64,000 bases of DNA, from positions 1 to 64,000 of the forward strand of contig OENT01000462.1 in the NCBI GenBank assembly GCA_900239685.1, written 5' to 3'. The notes under the pieces are model-generated. The model saw nothing but the letters and a program-made list of their open reading frames with translations, ran no database searches and had not been told where the DNA came from. The position numbers and the translations under genes are program-made. The DNA is from Rotaria macrura. Lineage: Eukaryota; Rotifera; Eurotatoria; Philodinida; Philodinidae. Position 1 is the stretch's first letter. Each line of letters starts with the position of its first letter. This document shows positions 1 to 11,700 of the stretch, in pieces.

Positions 1-1541
1 CATACATTTTTCGATAGAAATGCTAACCTACACAATCTTACAAAAAAAAGGCGTATCTGTAGATTATTCAATAACTAGGTAATGATGAAAAAGCAGTATA
101 CGTGTGTCTTTTGTCAGAAAATAAATTGATTATAAACAAACAAATCAATTGTTAGAAATGTTTGCTAGGTAAATAAAATTTACTTTCAGAATGCCTATTT
201 TCTGTAAATAGATGTTAATACGAAACAGTTTATATTTGTATCAACTAATCAAATATTGATTTGACCGAAATTTTACGATCGTTAAATTTCGAAATAATCA
301 GAGTGCACCATTATTTTCTGACATTTTCTTGAGACAACTACTTAGCATGCTTTGATATTTAATAGAATATACAAAATTCTATAGATAAACGATGCATATC
401 ACTTTTAGACTTTAGTGAATACGCTGCATCTGTTTGTATATGTATAAGATTATGTCTGCATGTATTCTATTGCTTCGTTCAATTTTTACATTATGTACAA
501 AGACTCAAGATAGAATATCCTTCAATAATTGACTATCGAACGAATTCAGAGATTTTTAATTTGAATTAAAACAGAATTTTGTTTCATAGATATTGTTCTT
601 TCGAAAGTGATGACTATTTATAATTCTGTTTCGATTCGACAGCTTAGTTAGTCGTCAATCAAAGACTATACATAATAGACGTTAAATTTCACTGATGATT
701 CATTCGTTCTTATGATTAGATAATAATTCTTAAACATTCACTTTCAAATTAGGATTTCATATCCGAATAGTCAAAACATACGACAGATGTTCGTGTTCTT
801 ATTTCTGTTCAATGAAATATGAAAGCTTACTAATCATTGAATGTCTTGAGAAGAATATTCGTAGAAGTAATTGTACATCGATTTTCAACTATGATTCTGA
901 ACGAGAAGAGCATGAGTGCGAATCATTTTCAATCGTCGCATATCATTAGTTATTCGATTATTGACCAGAAAAAAACGATATTTTTTCTTGGATTATAATT
1001 CGATATTACATATAATCCTTCTATCATGTCGAAGTCTATGAGAGACATTCATTATTGTTTTTACACTAAAGGTAACTTGTAAATTATCATTAAAGCTAAT
1101 ATTTTTGACTACAAACATAATTGTTGAATATGCATAAGCATACGTGATATTTACATTTATAATAATAATATCCTATCAAACATCAAGAGCCAAATAGACT
1201 AAAAAAACGTGTACTTGTCTCTCGTTCCTTTTCATTTAAAAAATACTTTGTAATCTTCTGATGAAATTTTTCTCGGACTTCGACCTTAAATTTATGTCTG
1301 CGCTTGGGATTCTTCTGACCTACTTTTTCTGTTCAGAAATAAAATACTTTTACAGTTACGTAGAGTGTTCCAGTGAATAAAATCAATCATATTTTGTTGA
1401 CTTCTAAAAAAAAACTACAATATTTTTATTATATTATTTCGTAAACCATCCCTCTAGTGATTGTAATGCATCGTTGAATAATTCATAATATACTGAATAT
1501 GAAAAACAAAAGAAATCATAATTGTATACAAACCGTTCTTA
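1..1541. other. AT-rich stretch without a recognisable gene
   Basis: No open frame with coding character, RNA gene or clear repeat was seen on either strand. Part of the stretch just right of the window edge could be intergenic or a long intron of something outside. It borders the 3' end of the small minus-strand gene that starts its stop codon at 1542-1544. Confidence 0.5.
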
Positions 1542-2027
1542 TTACTTTCTTTTACCTCCACAACACTTTCGCCGCTTCGATCTTGAATCTTTCGGGCAAC
1601 GAAATAGTTGTTCAGGTCGTAAGCTTTTACCATATTCTTTGATTTTTTTATGCTCACGTGTTTTTATCACATCAAACTCATTTGATAGTTTTTGTGTATT
1701 AATATAGTTCTTGTTGACGACAGGACCCATATTATACAAAAATTCCATTTTTTCTTGACATTGATCCCAAACATGTAAAGTAGTATCGATGGAATGATTG
1801 TTCTGCTCTAGAATTTGTGTATCAGGTAATATTGATGAGATGGAAGATGACACACGACTAATCTGTAAGATCGATGAAGATAAGTTAATCTTTTTTGTAA
1901 ATAGTAAGAAAAGTCTCAGCTTACCACAAGTGATTGATGATAGTCTATGCTTGGTACATACGATGGTACGGTAATCATCTTTTTTGATTGAGGCTTCTTT
2001 TCTTGATTGATCTTCATTTTCTTAGAT
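1542..2027 (-). CDS. Uncharacterised small basic protein, last two exons
   Basis: I do not recognise this protein. Two exons are clear: 2027 (or ATG at 2017) to 1925, and 1862 to 1542, separated by a 62-nt intron with GTAAGC donor and TTACAG acceptor in phase 0. From the ATG at 2015-2017 the product is 137 aa. The middle is a likely helical stretch (around DTTLHVWDQCQEKMEF), followed by a region rich in charged residues and a very basic Cys-containing tail (SKRRKCCGGKRK), which could bind nucleic acid or be a nuclear signal. Just upstream of the ATG is a good acceptor (TATATTAG at about 2028), so the true start may lie in an exon further right; the open frame at 3128-3402 joins it in phase. 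Coding nature rests on splice-consistent frame and length only. Confidence 0.55.
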
Positions 2028-2577
2028 CTAATATATAAAAAAGAATAAAGTTTGCAATTATATATTAATAATGTATAGTAATCCACCTGATTACATTTCG
2101 AATTCGGAGACTCACATTTATTTTATCTCTTGAAGAAAATGATAAGTTCCCACGAAGAAGATCAATTTTCTTCTTAGAATATTGTTTCTAAAAAAGAAGC
2201 TTCATTTCAATGTATTCATTTTGTCATAGAAATCATCACTTCGATTGTATCTTATCAATATTTGCAAACATACGACACTGATTTTGTTTTTACACAACAA
2301 AAGCCAATCATAAAATTATTTTAAACAATATTAAATTGATACTTATTTAATTATGTTTTCAGTTATGTCTATGGAATGGTATACAGAGAATGATTTGAAT
2401 GTATTTTTTTCGTTAAATTCAAGAGATTTCCGCTTTTCTATTCATTGAAAGATCAAGTTCATCATTGTTTATAAACTAGCTAATGTTTTTTTTTGTAGTT
2501 CTACGCAAGAATTCAATAAATACACACTGACACCACTCCAGTTATTCTATTCAATGGTAGTTATTGAAGCTAATTGA

Positions 2578-2718
2578 GAGTACACTCTGTTCGATCTAGA
2601 CGATCGTTTCCGTTCATTGGACGAAAAAGTTGATCACCTCGCTAACATTTCTACGTTGAGACCAAGCGGATTTGATACATCCTTTAAAACTTGCCAAAGA
2701 ACAGCGTTGCATTTAGGC
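2578..2718 (+). pseudogene. Relic resembling the F-box/start of an LRR-type protein
   Basis: A 47-codon open stretch between stops reads like the degenerate F-box seen in large invertebrate F-box families (TLFDLDDRFRSLDEKVDHL is the key part). It is preceded and followed by stop codons, has no splice-supported extension and no start codon, so I read it as a fragment. Identification is by pattern only and could be chance. Confidence 0.22.
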
Positions 2719-3127
2719 TGAGGTGCGGAACATTACGCCTAACTGTTTTTACAATTAAACTTTAAAAGGTTCCTATTTCGGACAACATTTGTATGCTAAA
2801 AGAACTGCTATGTTTCTTTCACGTTGCCTTCAGAAATTAGTTACAGGTCTTTTTTTTTAATGAACACTATCGAATCTTGATAATGAGTATATTTCTTTTG
2901 TAACATTCATTCGACTTCCAACTTTGAAGATGAACGAGAACAAAATATTCGATTAACAGCCGTACTTCTTATTATCTTAGGAATATTCTAGACATTTTCC
3001 ACTCACATCATCATTTGACTTACTTAGTATTTATTTTGCCAGAATTATGTTGCATGCTCATATTGACTGTTTGTCTGAAACAAAATGATGAAGAATATAA
3101 ATATGAAAATGAAATTTGCATACCTAC

Positions 3128-3402
3128 TTTTTCTCTTGTTTTAATAGAATATTCTTATTCAATGATTTACTATCATTCAAGTGTCCATTATCATTTACTT
3201 GTTGAGAAAAAGTTGGATTAAGCAAATGACCATATTTATTCATATTGATACGAATTTTTCTATCTACATTTGTTGATACTAAGTTTTTATCGGAAGAAAC
3301 TCTATGAGAGCAGATTTTTTCATTTTGTACGAATAAATAACCATGCAATAGATGAGCCAAATTTGAACTCAGTGAATCTATAAATGATTGGGATCGAGTC
3401 AT
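3128..3402 (-). CDS. Possible first exon of the small uncharacterised gene
   Basis: An ATG-initiated open frame of 91 codons plus two bases runs from 3402 down to a GTAGGT donor at 3127. If spliced to the acceptor at 2028, the frame continues exactly (split Lys codon) into the downstream exons, giving a 232-aa protein and an intron of about 1.1 kb. The encoded segment has a hydrophobic-polar helix near its N-terminus (SFIDSLSSNLAHLLHGYLF) and a Lys/Asn-rich tail. No family is recognised. A chance in-phase match has odds of one in three, so this join is tentative; the stretch could also be a stand-alone spurious frame. Confidence 0.3.
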
Positions 3403-5942
3403 GTTTTTTTCAAAGCAAAAATAACCTTAGCAACACATGCTGAGATCAAAAAGAAAAATCTTTCATGTTATGTTATTTATATTCAAATAAATAATTAGTA
3501 CTTGTTTGATTAAAAAAAATATATACTTCTATGTAAAAAATACACGATAAATTTTTCATAATAAATGATCTGCATTCAATGTGTGAGTATTTATATATGA
3601 TTTACGAATGTATGAATATCGATACGATTGTTTGTTTATTTACTATCAAGTGATGTTTGATAAACTCTAAGTACTTTTATAAAATGAAAATAAGTAATAT
3701 TAGGTAGAGTAACGACAATGATTATTAAATAATGCAGTGAATAAAATTAATAATCATCTACAAACGGATTAAAACGACGATTAACATATAAAATGATGCC
3801 ACTATGTTATGCAATAGTGGGCGCTAGTATATTGAAAATGTTCAGTTAAGTCTTATACAAATATCGATTTTTTTCTGTTGATACATACTTTACTCAACTT
3901 TTTCATCCAAAAAAACATCTACACGTAGAGAAAATCTCAAAGCTAATATGATAGCTTGACATTCTAATCAAATTTTAAATAGAACATTTCGTTTTGATTA
4001 CTTAGATGATACTTTCTTGTTAATCATGAATTCATTTACGATCGATTGATAATCACATGCAATACATATCTAGTCATGAACTTTCGAACTGTAGTGTATG
4101 TTCATTGATATCTTAAAGAATTATTTCATCAGGTTTTTCTACATGGTCATAAATACAATGTAATACGGTATGTATTGATCAATGAACATTCATAATGTCA
4201 TGTAACTGTTGATGATGCAAGCAAATACTATTAATAGGTCACGTTCGACATTATTTTTTTATAATATCACTTACACAATGTATCTTTGTGCTATTTAATA
4301 GTATCTTGTTGATTGAATTACCATGCCTTTCAAGTATTCAAATATACATGGAATGACTTAAAGTAAAGTACGATGATCATCATACTTGACTAGAATCTCA
4401 CATTGTTTAAATTAGAGAAATCGTAAAAGAGTGCAGAGCTTTTTACTTTGTTGAACATACGCCAATCGCTCTCTGATTTACTTATTTATTAAAAAAACCA
4501 GCCGACTATCATTCTGTAGAAAAAATAAACTCGTAGAAACTGCTTCTTAAGATTAAGCATATGACAGACAATCCGTTTCATATATTCTAATAAAATGAAT
4601 GTTAATTATATGCAGAAGGCACAGGTACTATGTTTTTGCATATTCATGAAACAAACGGGATAGAGTTTAATAATAAAACATTATTGTTGCATATTGGTTA
4701 TTCAGATTTTACACTTTCTACACATTTTTTCCCAAGACATGAATTCCGAAAATATTTTTTTCAGAATCACTTCTGTCACATGTAGGCTTAAATTAAACGA
4801 AGAAATCTTTAATGTAGGATGCTTGGTATTTTATCTTTACCTTAGGTTTTGTTTTTGATTGGGACAACACATCATTCATGATTCCTTATAGGATATAAGC
4901 CATGTTAATACATTATAGTCATTCACAAATGTGTTAAACAGATAGCATTGATTACAATTATTAATGTGAGTATTGAGAAATCAGTAGAATCAAGACAATC
5001 ATAATCAGTCTTCAAGAACATGTTGTCAATGAAACTGAGACTTGTTGAGAATATTGGAAAAAAGTATTTAGTTCAAAGAATATTGAATCGGTTTTCTAGT
5101 CATTCCTTTTCTATTTCAGTAAGGAAAAATGAAAAAAACGTTTTTTTTCTTGAAATTTTAACAACAAAAAAAACTGAAGTTTTTAATAATATTGACATAT
5201 GAAAACGGTGGAATTCGCGTGTATTATACTGACAATGAATCACTTAGAATACGATAGATTAAAAGCGAAATTAATTGTAGATATTATCAAGCTGAAGAAG
5301 CAGGATAAACATCACTCTTTTCAACGTGGTTTTCAGTAAATAAAATAATCTCTAAAAGTTCAGCTTCAGTTTTTGCTATCAGTTCATGGCTAATAAATCA
5401 ATGTTTATCATCGTTTGGAATACTCGTATGACAATCTATCATATTTCAGTTGAATCTTGCAGTCCGACCATCTTGAATTAGTAATTTCTTTTTCATTTCG
5501 TTTGACCTTCAATGGTAATTAGTTTTTTGATTGCTTATCAACATGTTATCTCTAATTATTTTCATTTTCCATCCATTCACTGTTGATTTCATACACTTTC
5601 AGAGAACAGTATAGAGTTCTTCGATTTTCATACGATTTACATTTTTTTCTTCGTCACCAAGAATAGTACGTTGACAGAAAGACATAGGACAAAACAATAA
5701 CATGACGCTTTTTCTTTGTATTTATTAGTATGGAAAATATTTCCCAGTTCTTCAAATAATTTTATGTGGTATAATCGTGTTGATGAAAAAATGCATGTTT
5801 TTCTCTGTCAATATTTTAGAAAATAAATCAGTTCTCCTATAATTATCCTTATTTGTGTTACATAAACTGTTAATTACGATCGTTACATTTGTTCGCATGA
5901 AAACCAAAGATCAACGTATGCCTACATCTAGTCGAAAGAACC

Positions 5943-6110
5943 GTGTCACATATCCCAGATTTTGGAGAAGTGCTCACTTCTCCCGCGGGAGATGAATAAT
6001 CTCTCTTAGATATGCACATCCCACGCGTAGGATATTACTTCTCTCATGGAAGATGAGACATCTCCCGCTGGAGAAGTGAATACTTCTCCAAAATCATGGA
6101 TATGTGACAC
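5943..6110. repeat. 168-bp foldback (MITE-like) with 52-bp terminal inverted repeats
   Basis: The left arm (5943-5994) and right arm (6059-6110) are reverse complements at about 47 of 52 positions, both starting GTGTCACATATCC. The arms contain a second-order palindrome around CTCCCGCGGGAG and are visibly richer in G+C than the surroundings. There is no coding capacity. No clear target-site duplication was seen (flanks AACC and TGCT). The structure fits a non-autonomous foldback or MITE; a structured RNA gene is an alternative. Confidence 0.75.
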
Positions 6111-7059
6111 TGCTGTGAGTCGAAACATACTCAACATCTATTTGTAGAATAATAGACTCAATTAAATCCTTCTGCTAATATTTTATATTGATTTGTGCTA
6201 AAATTTAGATATACATTCTGGCTTCATGTTTGTCATAAGGTCATGTATGGGAATTGATAGATGCTTCTCATAAGAGCTGGCGTTCTGATAGTATACGCAC
6301 AAGAGATCAATCATTAGATTCTACTGAACGAAGTAATGATAGTTGATGAAACTTTCAAAGATCATTTGATCAACATTATCAATTTCCTGTACTGCAGCGT
6401 ATCTGTGACACACTCATTCATTTGAGCAACTAGTAGTATATCAATGGATTTTTGCCTTTTATCCTCACAAACGTATGCATATGGAATCATTTCAGAGAGA
6501 CTCATGATTTCGCATAGATCGAAGGGAACTTTATGAGAACGTTTCCATTTCGCTCAGAAGAAGTGTTTTAGAAAAATCTTCTGCTCATAGATCCGATTTC
6601 ATGAGCTAATTCATCCCCAAGGCTCATGTTTTTATCGGTAAGTATTGAAAGTATTGTTTGCAAAAAATAATAGATTTATCAGTCGGAAGAACTTGTACAA
6701 ATATGAATATTGAGCACAGGTCAATCCATATTGTACTTCTTGATTATGATGAGACTCTCGAGAACACACAACTAAAGTTGCTCACAGTTGAGTACCATAA
6801 AAAGAATGAATTTTGGTGTGCCATGAAATGACAACACAGCAATCTTTTCATGAGATAAGCATTAATATCATCATACAAGATCACAGTCAAAGACGTTATC
6901 TATTTTCGAATTTCGATAACCATGCTTTATTGAGTAGACGTTCTCATCGACTAAAATACTCTCGGATCGATCTCCCCAACACAATGTATATCATTTAAGC
7001 AAATAAACGCGATCCTCTTCAGTAAGACACTTGATGAATCTTGTTCTCCTTTGATTGAT

Positions 7060-7370
7060 TCACTGCCAGTTTCTATTCTTGCTTGAGGAAGAGAACAAAT
7101 AATCATTCAGACTGCCGACAAACTGCAAATCACACAGGTCAATGCTATTACAATGAAAAATTGCATCAATTCTGTGTCTGACTATGCCACTATCCTCTAC
7201 CAGACGACATTCATAATAGTAATGAACATATGAAACTAACCATGTCCAGTTTTCGAGTATTCGATCAACAAGCCATCGAGTAACTCACTCATACATCAAT
7301 TATCTGTGCCAATCGCGAAGGGAAAGATAAATCTATGATTGTTGCATTAAAAGTCGAATTCGATCTGAAC
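7060..7370 (+). pseudogene. Decayed coding fragment with EGF-like cysteine pattern
   Basis: One forward frame runs about 310 bp with only two stops (7179-7181 and 7281-7283). Before the first stop it has a cysteine-rich run including DCRQTANHTGQC and HQFC, typical of EGF/LDLa-like extracellular modules; after it the frame stays coding-like with no recognisable domain. No start or splice-supported exon was found. I read it as a relic of an extracellular-domain protein; the assignment is by pattern only. Confidence 0.25.
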
Positions 7371-7962
7371 TAGTTAGATAAAACGTACAAACATGTTTGA
7401 GTGTAATAAAAGCACACCAAACTGGATTTCAACAGTGCTTCGACCAATTAGTATACGGTGCATATGCCTGACAGAGAATGTAAAATTTTATCACTGACTT
7501 CAGCATTGAAAGCCGCTTGATCAGCACATGTTGATGAAGTCACAAAACTGCATTTCTAGCATACAAATATTGCATTTACTTCTAGCATACAAATTACTTG
7601 TACGAATAGAAAGAACTGCGTTTGGTACTGCTGCTAATGGAAAACTATTGAATTGAGTGATTTTACGTACAACTTGTAACTAACTAAGATAAAAATTCAA
7701 TTGACACAGAATGCTAGAGCTGTGTCGAAAAATATTCAGTTTGCGATTGAAACACTGACGACCTTGTCACTACAGGGCTAATATAAATAGTTGCACATAA
7801 TCGAGTAAGACTAATTGTAATGGTATCAATCGTCAATTTGCAGAGGAATTTCACAGCTCGAAACGACAAAGGGCCCCGTACATGAAAATCTATCGGACGT
7901 ATCGGAATGCTACTCGATAATTCGAATAAATAGTCAATTCAATCATGGATAGCAAAACGGCT

Positions 7963-8770
7963 CTAGCATATCTGATACGGTGTATGGTTGATACCGAGGA
8001 ATTTCTCGTAGACAATAGTAATGTTAATACAAAGACATTGAAACGTTTGCGAGTACTTGTCATTTAGATCGGAGTATTTCAGGAGTGAGATGTAGATGAC
8101 AAAAATACAATTAGTGATGCAATCAGCCAGTGCGACAATGAAAAGCACCGTTGTAATCCTTTGAGTTTGTCTTTCACATGAATTACTTGAAGATTAAATC
8201 GTTGAAAAAAGATTAATTTGAGTAATGTATCAGAGAATTTCTTGTCCCATACCGGCAATAGTACGAAGTTCCACGATAAAGAGAATGCTTGAAGAGATTC
8301 TGGCAGAAAATAATATTTTTCAATATACGTGATTAGCTTTTCATCTCTATGTATGCTTATGGGCATAGTTATGTTTATCTTTCTGGATTGCCACACGATT
8401 TATAGTGAACTGATATCTCTTTTGATGCTTCATGTACTGTAGTAAATTAGGCCCACAGAAGTGTATCAGTCTATTATTTTTCAAGGAGATATTTTTTCTT
8501 TCGTAAGGTTACTACGCACTAATGGGATATAGAGTAGGATTATTTGAAGTCGAGAATGAACGACTGGTTAGCGATTGAATTCATTGAAAACATCAATATC
8601 GAACACCCAAAATCATCGAAGGCAGATATTTTAAGAAACTGTCTGGATACCAGATTCAATTAGTCGTATCTTGTTAAAGGAATATTCCGGTTCACAATCA
8701 CAAGTAAATTTATTTGGCAGTTAGTATCACTTTGGACATAATCCGACTTGACTCATACATGTTCAGTATG
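7963..8770 (-). pseudogene. Decayed receptor-like fragment (EGF-like plus 7TM-like pieces)
   Basis: On the minus strand, around 8770-8640, a frame with in-frame stops contains NKFTCDCEPEYS, the core of an EGF-like module. Downstream, 8396-8079 encodes a segment whose FSLSWNFVLLPVWDKKF resembles a seventh transmembrane helix and its cytoplasmic start in rhodopsin-type receptors. The overlapping frame 8148-7963 gives another hydrophobic helix after an Arg-Ile-Thr-Thr sequence. The pieces lie in different frames and are interrupted by stops, so the locus looks dead. Which receptor family it came from cannot be said, and the pieces may not derive from one gene. Confidence 0.27.
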
Positions 8771-11700
8771 GATCTGTGGCAATAGAGTTACAATTCGAGC
8801 AGATAAAATTTGTCGAAAGCGCGTTTTGATGCACAAAATGAATGAAAAATAGACATTTTTCGCTCACAGTATGGGACCACGATTATGGGAAAAACACATC
8901 CATACTTCGAAGTTTTTAGTATCTTTTTTTAGGTTTAAACACGTTCTCGATAACATTTGTCCGTTTGAGAAGTATCAATGCTAGTATTTCACTTGTTTCA
9001 TTCATCCAAACCACTATTATGCAAAAGAAAATAGAGCAACTGATTTCGGAGGTTCACCCAATCAGACAAAACCGATGAAAACTGTGTTTTTTGAGTTTTG
9101 AAAAAACAACCAAATATAAAGATCATGATATCTACAAACTTACTTTTTGCAAAAGCGAAAAACGGTTTTCAGCTGAAAAAGATATGATTTTTAAAATGTT
9201 GAAATACGTTAAAATGATCCCGTTCTCTGAATGGGTAGTGTGATATTTTGTTAGTTATATATATATCTCACCGCAGACTACGAAATTATCAAATTACTAT
9301 TAAAGAAGTTGCGTCAAAGTTTTGAGTACATATGTACATGTGCTAAGTTCTAACAACTCAGTGTGTCTTTGATATGATGTGTTGGAAAATAAACCAATAA
9401 GTATGAAAAGAAGAAATTTTTAAGAAAAGTTTAGCATTATTTATTTAGCGAGCGAACGAACAGTAGTAAATGTGTCATCCGTTAACGGTCAATAATAATC
9501 ATTTGTTGACATCGAAGCTCGTGATTGTTTTTTTCGAGCTAGAATATTGCAGGTTGAACCTTTGATATTTTATAGACATTCGTTTATTGCAAGGAATGTG
9601 AAGAGACTACTGAATAGAAACCAAGTCCGAGAAAGCATGATGTTTGCAATGGTAATAATTATTAAAATAGTCTAACTGAAATTATGGTAGGTAATTTTTA
9701 GTGGCACTGACTCAGGAAAATATCTGTGAAAGAGATATTCTGGCTTTGTCCTGGACTCAATCATATCGATACTATGTGTATGAATCAATGCGAATTGGGC
9801 AATCTACATCCCAGATATGAATGAAAGAAGTACACAAAATAGTAGCTCATTACATACTTGTAAAATTACCATTCAATTCGATCGGAAGTAGAGAGTGTTC
9901 TCTATATTAAGCACAAACATTGGATTCCATTTTCCTATCAATCATTGAATGATGCATAAAAATTAGAAATATAAACTGAATCGAAAGAGTCTAGTGCAAA
10001 TGTTTGGTATCAAGAGAATAACTGAAAGAGAAAATGATTTATCGTGTACCTGAACCTAAAAGACAGTAGTTCTCAGCATTTCAAGTCATTTTAAAAGACT
10101 TCTATGTAATTTAAGAGTACTTCGGTGAAACAAGAATGACTTCGAAAATAGACAACCGTAGGGATTGTTGTACTTGAACTCATTCGTTTTCCCGGTTTGA
10201 TTAGCCTTCAGTTTCTAAATGACTGCCAACTATGAATGATTAGATCTCTGATATGACTATATTCAACGTTCCGTGCGTTTGATTAACATAGAGAGAGTTT
10301 GTAGGGGATAATAATAAATAGAAAATTCTGAAATTGAAGAGCTTTTTTACACAGAACTAAATAACCCGACACATTTAGGTTCGCTCTACGATAAAATTCC
10401 AAATTGTTCTATAAAAAATCGTCATGGATGAGACTCGCCCACTTATCTGATTGGTAGTACGTACTTTGAAGCTTTTAACATGTCCACCAATATTCAATGG
10501 ATAAGTCTTGAAAAATGTTAAACTCTGTTAAATGGAACTACTAATATCTAAAAAAAGTTGATTGCTATTTTTTGAGAAAAGAAAAGTGTGAACGACAAAT
10601 ATTAATCCGAACTGTCTACAAACTCAGTTCTTTTTTATGTTATTTGTTCTAAATCTATCTGATTCCTGATACTTAGGACAAAAAAAATTGGAAACGCAGT
10701 CTTTCATTTTCATAGAAAACAGACAATGAGAAGAAAATTTTGAACTAATTTCTTGAAATCCAGAAACAGTTATATATATTTCTGTAAAACCCAAACTATA
10801 TTTATTTTCTAGTACACCATTAGAAAGAACATATTCTATAATAGAAAATGAATGATTAGGTGAGAGAGTATTTATTTCATATGCGACATGAAGAAATGAG
10901 GAGACAGTAAAGGGACATCAAATTTTTTCCAAAAGAATATTTGTTTATTTTTATTTATCCGGCTTTGTAGATTTGTTTTTGAAAAATTAATCTGGATCTA
11001 TATTCCTAGGTCGTAGTTTGCTCTTTGGAACGAAAACAAAGATTGGTTTTCAGAGTTAACAATATGGTGTAACTGAACTTGAAATCTTCTTTCAAAAATT
11101 TTCTATCACTTTTAAAACAATCTAATCTTCAAACTACCTTCGATATCAACCTAAACTGTTCAATATAGGATTTTTCTTTTTTTAAAGTAGGAGTGACACG
11201 TTATATTTACTGTTTTTTTTAGAATGCTGATAAATAAATGAACAATTCATGATTAGTTTCTATGGATACATTTTCCATTTGTATTCATTCAGCAAAGTAA
11301 TACTAAAGCATCGTTCCTACAGCGAAAAATTAAAAATCGCTCAATATATAACCCAGTCAGCTAGATACGTCGATACATTGGAAAAGAACAAGACAATACT
11401 TGTAAATTCTCAACTATAGTCGACGCAATTCTGATGTTTTTCAAACCGACTCGATCAAAAAAATGAGCATTTTTTGCATTTCAAAGGAACAAATTTTGTC
11501 AATGTACAATTATAGATCGTCCGCCTTACTAAATAGAAACCAACTATCAACATTTCTAATAATATTATTCATCAGTTCGTTTACACTAGATGTCTGCTCC
11601 CATGAATCCCATTAACGTTGACTTTATAATATAACATATACAGTAGCTAAGGCATTACATTTTTCAATATCGGGCAAGAATCTTTCGAAATTCACATGCA

